A DNA stretch of 64,000 nucleotides, from contig OY970235.1 of the NCBI GenBank assembly GCA_963714145.1, positions 7,874,001 to 7,938,000 on the forward strand. Direction: 5' to 3'. The notes beneath the pieces are model-generated. The model ran no database searches, was not told the origin of the DNA, and saw only the letters and a list, made by a program, of their open reading frames with translations. A program made the translations under genes and the position numbers. Shown one piece after another: positions 33,484-41,680 of the stretch (position 1 is the stretch's first letter; every line of letters starts with the position of its first letter). Source of the stretch: JBBWZH01 sp035544115 (lineage in GTDB: Bacteria > Actinomycetota > Actinomycetes > Mycobacteriales > CADCTP01).

Positions 33484-35463
33484 GTGCGTGTGCTGCTGGT
33501 GAACATGCCCTGGACGCCGGTCGACGTCCCCTCGCTGGCGCTGGGCATCCTGAAGCGGGCCGCCGCCGAGAAGCTCGACGACGTCGAGGTCGACGTGGTG
33601 CAGGCCAACCTCGACTACGTCGACTGGATCACCGAACGGTACGAGTTCAACCTGCACGACTACGTCTACTACGCGCTGGGCACCTACTTCCAGGGCGTCG
33701 GCGACTGGGTCTTCTCGTCCGCGCTCTATGACGATCCACAGTGGAGAGTCGAGGAGTTCAAGGCCGGCCCGGGCGCCGGGATGACCGAGGAGGAGCTGCG
33801 GCTCAACCTCGACCTGCACGCGCTGGCGCCGGACTTCGTCCGCTGGCTGACCGAGCGGCTGCTCGCCGCCGAGCCGGACGTGGTCGGCTTCACCTCCACC
33901 TACCAGCAGAACGTGGCGGCGCTGGCGGTGGCCAAGCAGATCAAGCAGACGGCGCCGGGCGTGGTCACCATGTTCGGCGGGGCCAACTGCGACGGGCCGC
34001 AGGGCGAGGCGGTGCACCGGGCGTTCCCGTTCGTCGACTTCGCCGTCCGCGGCGAGGGCGAGGCGTCGTTCCCGCAGCTGCTCAGCGCGCTGCGGGACGG
34101 CACCGGGTTCGCCGGCATCCCCGGCGTCTGCTGGCGGGACGGGTCCGGCGCCTCGATGGTCAACCCGATGGCGACGAAGCCGCTGCCGCCGGCCGAGATC
34201 GTCGGCCCCGACTACGCCGGCTACTTCGAGCGGCTGGAGGAGTCGGCCGCGCAGTCCTGGGTGGACCCGAAGCTGGTCATCGAGGGCGCCCGCGGCTGCT
34301 GGTGGGGGGAGAAGCACCACTGCACGTTCTGCGGGTTGAACGGGTCGTTCATGCAGTTCCGCAGCAAGAGCCCGGGCACCTTCCTGGCCGAGATCCTGGC
34401 GCTGGTGGCCGAACACCAGGTGCTCGACATGTACGTGGTCGACAACATCCTGGACATGGGCTACCTCACGTCGCTGCTGCCGATGCTCACCGACACCGGG
34501 TACGACCTGCGGCTGCAGTACGAGATCAAGTCCAACATGCGCCGGCACCAGCTGGAGACGCTGGCCCGGGCCGGGGTGGTGCACGTCCAGCCGGGCATCG
34601 AGAGCCTGAGCAGCCGGGTGCTGAAGCTGATGGACAAGGGCGTCACCGGCTGCCAGAACGTCCGGATGCTGCGCGACGCCGCGGCCTGCGGGCTGTCGGT
34701 CTCCTGGAACTACCTGTACGGCTTCCCGGGTGAGGAGATCGCCGACTACACCGGGATCATCGATCAGCTGCCGGCGCTGCACCACCTCGAGCCGGGCGGC
34801 ACCACGTCCCGGATCGCGGTCGAGCGGTTCAGCCCGCACTTCAACCGGCCCGAACTCGGCTTCGCCGAACTGACGCCGCACCGGCAGTACCGGCTGATCT
34901 ACGACCTGCCCGACGCCGACCTGACCGACCTGGCGTACCTGTTCGAGGCGCCGGCGCAGGGCATCAGCACCGCCACCGCCGACCTGCTCGACGCCGCGAT
35001 GGCCGAGTGGGTGACCGAGTTCCAGCACAGCCAGCTGTCGTACGCCGACACCGGCGGCGAGATCGTCATGGTGAACCGGCGCAAGCACTTCGGCTGGTCG
35101 GTGCTGCGGCTGACCGACCCGGTGGAGCTGGCCACGTTCCGGCTGCTGGACCAGCCGCACGGGGTGGCCGGGCTGCTCCGCAAGCTGCGCGAGGAGCTGC
35201 CCGAGGTCAGCGCCGACGACCTGACCGCGCTGCTGGCCAGGTGGCGTGGGCTCGGGCTGGTGTTCGCCGAGGGCGGCCACTACGTGCACGTGGTCCCGCC
35301 GGTGACCAACGAGGAACTGCTGCGGATCGACATGAACGAGCTGTTCGGCCTGACCACGCCGGCCGACCCGGCCGAGCCGGCCGAGCCCGCCGGGCCGGCC
35401 GATGCCGCCGAGCCGACCGGCGACGCGCTGCTCGCCGGTGCGGCCGTGCCGGTGCCGGTCTGA
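33484..35463 (+). CDS. B12-binding radical SAM protein, RiPP maturation C-methyltransferase type
   Basis: 659 residues from GTG 33484 with AAGGAGG upstream. The N-terminal part (about 1-230) has the Rossmann-like B12-binding fold (MRVLLVNMPWTPVDVPSLAL, FTSTYQQN, TMFGGANCDGPQGEAV). The radical SAM motif is RGCWWGEKHHCTFCGLNGS, with cluster ligands C272, C280 and C283 (C-x7-C-x2-C). This extended motif is the signature of the family often annotated as RiPP maturation radical SAM protein 1, thought to methylate unactivated carbons of peptides. The C-terminal ~30 residues are Ala/Pro/Glu-rich. It is very likely the core modifying enzyme for the two precursors. Confidence 0.92.
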   Translation: MRVLLVNMPWTPVDVPSLALGILKRAAAEKLDDVEVDVVQANLDYVDWITERYEFNLHDYVYYALGTYFQGVGDWVFSSALYDDPQWRVEEFKAGPGAGMTEEELRLNLDLHALAPDFVRWLTERLLAAEPDVVGFTSTYQQNVAALAVAKQIKQTAPGVVTMFGGANCDGPQGEAVHRAFPFVDFAVRGEGEASFPQLLSALRDGTGFAGIPGVCWRDGSGASMVNPMATKPLPPAEIVGPDYAGYFERLEESAAQSWVDPKLVIEGARGCWWGEKHHCTFCGLNGSFMQFRSKSPGTFLAEILALVAEHQVLDMYVVDNILDMGYLTSLLPMLTDTGYDLRLQYEIKSNMRRHQLETLARAGVVHVQPGIESLSSRVLKLMDKGVTGCQNVRMLRDAAACGLSVSWNYLYGFPGEEIADYTGIIDQLPALHHLEPGGTTSRIAVERFSPHFNRPELGFAELTPHRQYRLIYDLPDADLTDLAYLFEAPAQGISTATADLLDAAMAEWVTEFQHSQLSYADTGGEIVMVNRRKHFGWSVLRLTDPVELATFRLLDQPHGVAGLLRKLREELPEVSADDLTALLARWRGLGLVFAEGGHYVHVVPPVTNEELLRIDMNELFGLTTPADPAEPAEPAGPADAAEPTGDALLAGAAVPVPV

Positions 35464-35486
35464 TGGCCCGGGCTGAGGGGGACACG

Positions 35487-36242
35487 ATGACGCTGACCAC
35501 CATTGCCGACGCCGGCGGGCCGGCCGCCGGGCTGGCCGGCGGGCCGGCCGCCGGGCCGGCCGGCGGGCTGGCCGGTGGAGCTGCCGGCGGGCCGGCCGCC
35601 GGCGAGATCGTGCTGCTGAGCTGGCGGCACCACGACCGGCGGGTGACCGGGCTGCCCGGCATCGCCCTGCCGCCGTTGTCGGTGCCGGCCGGGCAGACCG
35701 CCGCGGCGGTGGCGCTGCGCCTGTACGGGGCCGGTGCGCGCCGGGTCGAGGTGGCCGGCCCGGTCGACCTCACCGGCGACAGCGACCCGGCGACCAGCCT
35801 GCGGGCGCTGGCCCTGGTGCGGGAGCTGACCGGCCACGGCGTGCAGGTCGACTGGCGGCTGCGGCTCGGACCGGAGGTGGACGACTGGTGGCTGCTCAAC
35901 CACCTGCAGCCGCCGGCCGAGCTGGCCGCCGGCCCGGCCGGTGACCAGATCCGGCAGACCTGGGCCGAGTCGTTCCACCTGAACAAGTGCGTCTACCGGC
36001 AGGCCCCCGGCTTCATCCAGATCCGGGACCGCCGTGCCGGCGAACTGAACCGCCTCACCGTGGACGAGCCGGACTACCTCAGCCAGCTCGACCCGCTGCT
36101 GGACGTCGTCCCCGCCGCCGCCGTCCCCACCGAGATCGCCGACGCCTACGCCGCCGAAGGCCTCATCTGGCCGCTCGCCGACCTCCTGCTCTGGCTCCCC
36201 TACCGGGTCCGCCGCTGGCCCTGGCCCGCCATGCTCGTCTAA
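35487..36242 (+). CDS. Conserved partner of the radical SAM maturase (DUF5825-like)
   Basis: 251 residues from ATG 35487, with GAGGGG 6 nt upstream; an ATG at 35463 overlapping the previous stop is the alternative. After a Gly/Ala/Pro-repetitive N-terminus (about 8-40), the protein contains EIVLLSWRHHDRRVTGLPGI, a central alpha/beta region and LNKCVYRQAPGFIQIRDRR. From memory it resembles the family DUF5825 that accompanies this class of radical SAM enzyme; the function is unknown. Last gene of the RiPP operon, ending convergently with the Panacea gene. Confidence 0.7.
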   Translation: MTLTTIADAGGPAAGLAGGPAAGPAGGLAGGAAGGPAAGEIVLLSWRHHDRRVTGLPGIALPPLSVPAGQTAAAVALRLYGAGARRVEVAGPVDLTGDSDPATSLRALALVRELTGHGVQVDWRLRLGPEVDDWWLLNHLQPPAELAAGPAGDQIRQTWAESFHLNKCVYRQAPGFIQIRDRRAGELNRLTVDEPDYLSQLDPLLDVVPAAAVPTEIADAYAAEGLIWPLADLLLWLPYRVRRWPWPAMLV

Positions 36243-36292
36243 CCCGCCCGCGCTACAACGGCAAGCCCTCCAGCTGCCAGTCGGGTGGGCTG

Positions 36293-36913
36293 TTACGCAC
36301 TCCGGTGCAGCCTGGCCCGGAGCTCCTCGGGATTGTCCGACCGGGCCGGCTCCTGCCGGCGTTTCTCGGCGTCGCGCAGCCACTGGCTGACGGCGGTTGA
36401 ATCCAGCCGGGCCTCGTCCGTCGAATCGTCGGCGGCGCCGCTGGTGCTGAAGTACTCCCTGATCCACTCGGGCTCGATGCGGGCGCTGGTATTCGGCCGC
36501 CGACCCTGGTCGGCGCGCTGCCAGGGACGCTCGCTGTGCGTCAGATTCTCCAGATCGAGGCCGGTCAGCGCCCCGTATCGGCTCAGCACGTATCCCACCG
36601 TGTTCAGTTGGGCCTCGTCCAGCACGGTGCGCTCGACCGGCGCCTGGCCGTGCTTCTCGTCGTACCAGAGGGTGCCGACCACCGGGCCCATGTCCCAGGC
36701 GGAGATCGTCTCCTCGAACAACGGCTGATCAAAGGTGGCCAGGTGGTGGCCCTGGCAGTAATAGAGGAGCTTGTGCAGCTTCTTGGTGGGCACGCCGACC
36801 AGCCGCTCGCGGAGAACCGCGGCCACATCGTGCGCTGACACCGCCACCGCGCCAGGGTACGGCCTGGGCGTGGTGGCGGTGGGGGAGGCAGGCCGAGCAG
36901 CTCTATCGAACAT
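36293..36913 (-). CDS. Panacea-domain (SocA-like) protein, SOS-controlled candidate
   Basis: Up to 206 residues. The conserved Panacea core begins HDVAAVLRERLVGVPTKKLHKLLYYCQGHHLA and continues LFEETISAWDMGPVVGTLWYDEKHG. The domain is found in SocA-type antitoxins and in phage and plasmid-linked modules. The start is uncertain. ATG 36913 lies inside a LexA-type palindrome, while GTG 36847 or 36841 would start just before the domain. No cognate toxin gene is adjacent. Regulation by DNA damage is suggested by the SOS box. Confidence 0.75.
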   Translation of the reverse strand: MFDRAARPASPTATTPRPYPGAVAVSAHDVAAVLRERLVGVPTKKLHKLLYYCQGHHLATFDQPLFEETISAWDMGPVVGTLWYDEKHGQAPVERTVLDEAQLNTVGYVLSRYGALTGLDLENLTHSERPWQRADQGRRPNTSARIEPEWIREYFSTSGAADDSTDEARLDSTAVSQWLRDAEKRRQEPARSDNPEELRARLHRSA

Positions 36914-36922
36914 AGGTTCGAT
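36905..36922. promoter_or_regulatory. LexA (SOS) box
   Basis: ATCGAACATAGGTTCGAT contains TCGAAC-N4-GTTCGA, an exact match to the actinobacterial LexA consensus, with one extra paired base on each side. It sits at the 5' end of the Panacea gene, overlapping one possible ATG. Confidence 0.75.
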
Positions 36923-36977
36923 TATGCCGGTCAATGGTGGCCGGGGCCACCGGCCGGCCTGGCTGGGTCAGGGCTGG

Positions 36978-38163
36978 TTAGAAGGTGAGCTTGCCGGTTG
37001 GGTCGGTCAGGCCGGTGGACGGGCCGGTCAGCACGATCGCGGGTATCTTGCGCGACTGGCCCAGCCGGGCCGGCACGGTGCGGACCGTGCCGCTGACCAG
37101 GTCGACGATCCGCAGTTCCGGGTAGGTGGGGCGGTAGGACGTCCGCGCCTCGCCGGCCCGCAGGATCAGCTTGGTCGCGTCGTACCAGCCGAGGAACTGC
37201 CCGCCGTTCAGCGGCACCGTCTGCCGGACCTGGCCGGTGCGGGCGTCGGCGATCTGCAGCGGCCGGCCGGACGCGCCGGCCTCGGCGGTGAGCGCGATCG
37301 AGGCACCGTCCGGCGAGAAGGCCGCGGTCGACCAGACGCCGGCGTCGGCCCGCAGCGTGCGCAGCTTGGCGGCCGGTCGGGTCGTAGAGCCGGATGCCGG
37401 TGATCGGCCAGGACCCCTCGTGGGTCGAGCCGCTCGGGCAGGCGCAGATGGTGATCGCGATGGCCTGGCTGTCCGGGGTCCAGGCCCCGGCGGCGCCGAG
37501 GCCGTTCGGGACGTCCGGCACCGGGTGGAACGTGGTGGTCAGGGTGGCCACGTCCACCAGCACGAACCCGTTGTTGCGCGGTTCGAGGCTGGCCTGCTGG
37601 GAGAGCCCGGCCGGGCCACCGGTGAGCAGCAGTCGCTGGCTGTCCGGCGACCAGGAGCCGGTGCCGGTGTAGCCGTGGATCCAACGCATGGCGCCGGTCG
37701 CGATGGTCAGCACGCCGTTGCGGAGCGGGTGGGCCGCGCTGCCGTCGCCGTCGGAGACCAGCGCCAGCCGGCCGTCCGGGGACGGCACGACGCCGCAGTA
37801 CGGCACCTCCCGGTACCGGCCGGCGGCGCGGTCCAGCACCAGGGAGGTCTGCCGCACGGTCCGCCCGTGTTCGTCGACCGCGATGCCGTCGCAGCCGTAC
37901 AGGGTCACCACCCGGCCGCCGGCGCCGGCCACCGCTGCCGTGCTGCCCACGACGGGCGTCGCGGCGGGCGGGCCGGTGAGTGCGGCGGCGGCGAACACCA
38001 CCGCGGCGGTGAGGCCCGCGGTGCCGGCGGCGGCCGCGGTCCAGCGAGCGGTGCGGGCCCGCCGGGCCCGGCGCAGCGCCCCTTCGGTCAGGCCCAGCGG
38101 CGGCGGCCGGTCCCCGAGGCGCTCCAGCGCGGCGCGCAGGTCACGTTCCAGTTGGTCGGTCAC
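36978..38163 (-). pseudogene. Membrane-anchored WD40/TolB-like protein, probable sigma-factor partner (frameshifted)
   Basis: GTG 38163 opens VTDQLERDLRAALERLGDRPPP, a short cytoplasmic part, then a transmembrane helix (about 45-65). A beta-propeller-like extracellular region follows (SPDGRLALVSDGD, GSWSPDSQRLLLTGG, AAGAWTPDSQAIAITI). At about 37367-37374 one base too many (in GGCCGCCAAG, read on the minus strand) breaks the frame. The sequence continues in another frame as KLRTLRADAGVWSTAAFSPD and ends TGLTDPTGKLTF at 36978. Without the shift it would be about 394 residues. The position behind a SigE-type gene suggests an anti-sigma-like sensor. It is either a true pseudogene or a sequencing slip. 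Confidence 0.75.
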
Positions 38164-38305
38164 GAGGCGGCCCCCGGCGTGAGCATCGCAGCTGCCGGCT
38201 GGGGCGCCGCGCTGCGGGGTCCCCGCGGAAACGTGGAGCGCGCCCAGCGCGCGGAACGTTTTTGCGGGGTGCAGCGGAGCGAGGGGGGTCGCCGGGCTGG
38301 CACGG

Positions 38306-38818
38306 TCATGGCTGGGCCTCCGGGATCGGATCAAGTTCGGGGCAGAGCGTGCGGAGCCGGGCCAGCGCCCGGCTGATCTGGCTGCGGACGGTGGCCGGCG
38401 AGCACCGCAGGATCTCGGCGATCTCGTCGGTGGGCCGGTCCTCCAGGTAGCGCAGCACCAGCACCGCGCGGGACTTCGGGGCCAGCCCGGTCAGCGCCGC
38501 CGCCACCGCGAGCGTCTGGTCGACGGCACCGCTGTGATCGGCCTGCGGGATCTCCGGCACGTCGCCGGTCACCAGCTCCTGCCGCCGGCCGCGGGATCGC
38601 CACCAGCTCGCGTACTGCCGGTACATGGTCGTCCGGACGTACGCCTCGGGCTGGCCGTCCCGGATCTTCGGCCAATGCCGGACCGACCTGGCCAGCGCGA
38701 CCTGCAACAGGTCCTCGGCCTGCTGCCAGTGGCCGGTCAGCGCCATGGCGGTCCGGAACAGCGCCGGTGACCGGCTGGCCACGAACGCGGCGAAGTCGCG
38801 CTCGGCGTCCGCGTCCAT
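38306..38818 (-). CDS. SigE-family RNA polymerase sigma factor
   Basis: 170 residues, ATG preceded by GGAGAA. Region 2 reads FAAFVASRSPALFRTAMALTGHWQQAEDLLQVAL and YVRTTMYRQYASWWRS. Region 4 reads RAVLVLRYLEDRPTDEIAEILRCSPATVRSQISRALARL. The match is to the actinobacterial SigE/SigM-like ECF subfamily. The downstream membrane beta-propeller gene (142-bp gap) is the likely partner or anti-sigma factor. If that gene is really broken, the sigma factor may be unregulated. Confidence 0.92.
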   Translation of the reverse strand: MDADAERDFAAFVASRSPALFRTAMALTGHWQQAEDLLQVALARSVRHWPKIRDGQPEAYVRTTMYRQYASWWRSRGRRQELVTGDVPEIPQADHSGAVDQTLAVAAALTGLAPKSRAVLVLRYLEDRPTDEIAEILRCSPATVRSQISRALARLRTLCPELDPIPEAQP

Positions 38819-39051
38819 CAGGTTCTCCTCCGCGTCATGCCCCTAACAACCGGGTCGGCGCCCCGGAACGCTGCGTCCACCCGGCCGGATCCTTCCGCGG
38901 GTTCCGCGGACCATCGCCGGGGCGGCTGATCGAGCTGGGATCGTGGCCCGATCGAGGGACGCTAAAAGCGGACTCAAGAGCATTCCAGGAACAGATCACC
39001 TGCCGTAGCATCAGCGTGCTCTGGGCGATGTGTCCTACGAAAGGGCCGGTC

Positions 39052-39789
39052 ATGGTTGATCGCGGTCAGATCGTCTTCGCTGAGGTGTTCGGCACGTTCG
39101 TGCTAGTGCTGGCCGGTCCGGGGGCGGGGCTGCTGGCCGGCGAGCGGATCGGCGCGGTCGGCGTCGCGCTCTCGATCGGGCTGGTGCTGGTCTGCCTGGC
39201 GTACGCGCTGGGTCACATCTCCGGCTGCCACCTGAACCCGGCGGTCACCGTGGGGCTCTGGCTGCACGGCGCGATCCGGACCGGGGCGCTCGTCCTCTAC
39301 CTGGCCAGCCAGCTGGTCGGCGCGCTGCTGGCCGGGCTGGTGATGTTCATCGTCGCAACTGGACGGTCCGGGTTCAGCGCGAAGGACAGCGGGTTCGCGT
39401 CCAACGGGTACGGCGACCACTCGCCGCTCGGGTACGGGCTGCTCGCCGTCGCGGTGGCCGAACTGGTGGTCACCGCTGCTTTCGTGTTCATCGTCATCTC
39501 CACCACGAACGCCGGCGCGCCGGGACTGTTCGGTGGGATCGCCGCCGGCCTGATGCTGGTGGTCGGCCACCTGATCCTGATCCCGATCAGCAACGCCTCG
39601 CTGAACCCCGCCCGCAGCGTCGGCACCGCGGTCTTCCAGCATGGCTGGGCACTGGCCCAGCTCTGGGCGTTCATCGTCTTCCCGCTGCTCGGCGGCGCGG
39701 CGGCGGCCGGGCTCTGGCGGGCGCTGGGGGTCCGGACGTCGGCCACCATCGGCACCGGGCCGGACGCCGCGCCCGCCGGCAGCGTCTAA
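39052..39789 (+). CDS. MIP-family channel (aquaporin-like)
   Basis: 245 residues from ATG 39052, with AAAGGG 7 nt upstream. Six transmembrane helices are visible with both half-helix signature motifs: SGCHLNPAVTVG after TM2 and SNASLNPARSVG after TM5. It conducts water or small neutral solutes. The length and the residues around NPARS are of the AqpZ (water) type rather than the glycerol type, a moderate-confidence reading. Its stop overlaps the stop of the convergent MFS gene by 4 nt. Confidence 0.92.
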   Translation: MVDRGQIVFAEVFGTFVLVLAGPGAGLLAGERIGAVGVALSIGLVLVCLAYALGHISGCHLNPAVTVGLWLHGAIRTGALVLYLASQLVGALLAGLVMFIVATGRSGFSAKDSGFASNGYGDHSPLGYGLLAVAVAELVVTAAFVFIVISTTNAGAPGLFGGIAAGLMLVVGHLILIPISNASLNPARSVGTAVFQHGWALAQLWAFIVFPLLGGAAAAGLWRALGVRTSATIGTGPDAAPAGSV

Positions 39790-41030
39790 CCCGGCGCCGG
39801 GACGCGGGCCTGCCGGAACGGGGAGGCGGTCAGCACCGCCGCCTGCACGGCCAGGCCGGTGATCGCGATCCAGAGCGTCGGGCGGTGGCCCAGGTGGTCG
39901 GCGAGCAGGCCACCGGCCGGTGCGCCGAGCACCACCGCGCCCCGGTTCAGCGAGCGCATGGTGGCGTTCATCCGACCCTGCAGCCGATCCGGGGTGACCG
40001 ACTGCCGGTAGCCCATCTCCACCGGGCCGTCCAGGCCCAGCGTCAGCCCGAACAGGAACTGCGCGGTGCCGAGCAGCACCAGCGCGGCCGGCCCCGGGCG
40101 GGCCAGCGGGAGCAGCAGGTAGGCCACCGGCAGCAGCCAGCGCATCGCGACGATCACCGGGCCGACCCCGAACCGGCGGCCGGCCCGGGTCGACCCGGTC
40201 GCGCCGAGCACCGCGCCGCAACCGGCCAGCGCGTACGTGACGCCCAACCCGAACGCGGTCAGGCCCAGCGTCTGCAGCGCGTACAGCACGTACACGGTGC
40301 CGACCATGCTGTTGAACAGGAACCAGGCGTGCGAGGTGAGCGCGAGCGGGCCGAGCATCCGGTGCCGGTACACCCAGGCCAGCCCTTCGGCCAGGTCCCG
40401 GCGCAGCCCGCGGCCGGCCTCGGCCCGGACCGGCTCGGCCACCCGGACGGTGGCCAGGATCAGGCCGGAGACCAGGTAGGAGACCGCGTCCACGAGGATG
40501 CCGGCCGCCGCGCCGGCCGCCGCGACCAGCCAGCCGGCCAGCAGCGGTCCGCCGGTCTGACCCACCGAACTGGTCTGCTCCAGCCGCGCGTTGGCCTGGG
40601 TGAGCAGCGCGGCCGGCACCAGGCTGGGCAGGAACGACTGGTGCGCCGCGTCGTACAGCAGCGAGCAGCCACCGATTGCCAGCACCAGCCCGAGCAGCAG
40701 CGGCAGGTTCAGCGCGTCCAGCCAGACCAGCACCGGGATGCAGCCGAGCAGCAGGGCCCGGGCCAGGTCACAGCCGACCAGCACCGGCCAGCGCCGGTGC
40801 CGATCCACCAGCACCCCGGCGATCAACCCGAACAGCAGGTAAGGCAGCCACCGCGCCGCGCCGAGCAGCCCCACCCCGGTCGCCGACGCCTCCAACGTCA
40901 CCACCGCCAGCACCTGCAACGCCAGCATCGTGACGTACGTGCCGAACATCGACACCCCGTCCGCGACCCAGAACCGCCCGAACCCCGCCTGAGCCAACAG
41001 CGGAAACCGCCCCACCTCCGCCCCGGCCAC
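39786..41030 (-). CDS. MFS transporter (drug-efflux type)
   Basis: 414 residues from GTG 41030; a longer frame exists but its N-terminal extension is unlike the family. About 11-12 transmembrane helices. The first loop holds GFGRFWVADGVSMFGTYVTMLAL and the A-motif region GLIAGVLVDRHRRWPVLVGCDLARAL, typical of the MFS_3/EntS-like exporter group. A conserved YRQSVTPDRLQGRMNATMRS is in the second half. The substrate is unknown. A small inverted repeat overlaps the start region, suggesting a repressor site. Confidence 0.88.
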   Translation of the reverse strand: MAGAEVGRFPLLAQAGFGRFWVADGVSMFGTYVTMLALQVLAVVTLEASATGVGLLGAARWLPYLLFGLIAGVLVDRHRRWPVLVGCDLARALLLGCIPVLVWLDALNLPLLLGLVLAIGGCSLLYDAAHQSFLPSLVPAALLTQANARLEQTSSVGQTGGPLLAGWLVAAAGAAAGILVDAVSYLVSGLILATVRVAEPVRAEAGRGLRRDLAEGLAWVYRHRMLGPLALTSHAWFLFNSMVGTVYVLYALQTLGLTAFGLGVTYALAGCGAVLGATGSTRAGRRFGVGPVIVAMRWLLPVAYLLLPLARPGPAALVLLGTAQFLFGLTLGLDGPVEMGYRQSVTPDRLQGRMNATMRSLNRGAVVLGAPAGGLLADHLGHRPTLWIAITGLAVQAAVLTASPFRQARVPAPG

Positions 41031-41031
41031 A

Positions 41032-41046
41032 CTGGAAGAATTCCAG
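41032..41046. promoter_or_regulatory. Inverted repeat between MFS gene and small divergent ORF
   Basis: CTGGAA-GAA-TTCCAG lies in the 19-bp gap between the GTG of the MFS gene and the ATG of the small ORF. It is a possible operator for one or both genes. Confidence 0.35.
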
Positions 41047-41049
41047 ACT

Positions 41050-41232
41050 ATGGGCGCACCGGCGAGCGAGGCAGGCGAGAGCCAGGCGTACGACCGGGAC
41101 GGGTTCCTGGCCGAGTTCTTTCCGAGGGCCAACGATCGGCAAGAAGTCGAGGCCGGAGCCGCGCGGCTGGTGGCGGCCAACCGGGCATCCCGGCTCGCGG
41201 AGACGTGCCAGCCGCCAGCCGGTGCGCAGTGA
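41050..41232 (+). CDS. Small hypothetical protein, possibly a truncated antitoxin
   Basis: 60 residues. The pattern YDRDGFLAEFFPRANDRQEVEAGAARLVAANRASRLAE resembles the N-terminus of XRE/HigA-type antitoxins, in which a helix-turn-helix normally follows this point. Here the frame ends after QPPAGAQ, so the DNA-binding part is missing. It may be a remnant or a short stand-alone protein. GGAAG lies about 11 nt before the ATG. No toxin gene follows. Confidence 0.4.
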   Translation: MGAPASEAGESQAYDRDGFLAEFFPRANDRQEVEAGAARLVAANRASRLAETCQPPAGAQ

Positions 41233-41276
41233 CCTTGGCCGGTGCGCCGCTCAACGGTTGGCGCGCCGGGCGGGTA

Positions 41277-41423
41277 CTACGGGTTCTGGTAGCACGGGAC
41301 GATCTTCCCGTCCACCATGCAACTGGGTCGCATCTGTGCGGTCGCGTGGCTGGCGCCGAGCACGATCGGGCCCACGCTGAACGCCAGCGCGAGCGCGACC
41401 ACCGAGAGCATCCGTCGGGTCAC
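41277..41423 (-). CDS. Small secreted peptide (48 aa)
   Basis: GTG 41423 with AGGAGG 6 nt upstream. A clear signal peptide MTRRMLSVVALALAFSVGPI ends near ASHATAQ, leaving a mature part of about 18 residues, MRPSCMVDGKIVPCYQNP, with two Cys that could form one disulphide. No homologue is recognised. The strong ribosome site and clean signal make it a credible gene missed by length filters. Confidence 0.6.
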   Translation of the reverse strand: MTRRMLSVVALALAFSVGPIVLGASHATAQMRPSCMVDGKIVPCYQNP

Positions 41424-41680
41424 GTCATCCTCCTGGAGCCGGGATGATCCGACTATCGCCAGCCGGCGGCGCCGCGGTCCACGTCGCAGTACTGCCGTCT
41501 TGACAACCGGCACCGCCGTGGGCGGGGTGGAGTGGTTGGTTGCGGCCGACCGGGGCCGGGTCGGCTGGCGTGGATGGCCGGATCGGCTGAGCGCAGGTGG
41601 ACAGTAACTGGTTTGCGTCGCAGGTGAGGATGGGCGGCAGGGAGATGACGGCAAGCGGGAGGGGTGGCACGCTGACGGCT

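Noticed and set aside
29300..36242. Lanthipeptide, lasso peptide or thiopeptide cluster
   Set aside because: No LanB/LanC/LanM, asparagine-synthetase-like or YcaO gene is present; the modifying enzyme is a radical SAM protein.
36905..36935. tRNA gene suggested by GGTTCGATTA
   Set aside because: The sequence is the right arm of the LexA palindrome; no cloverleaf arms or acceptor stem can be drawn around it.
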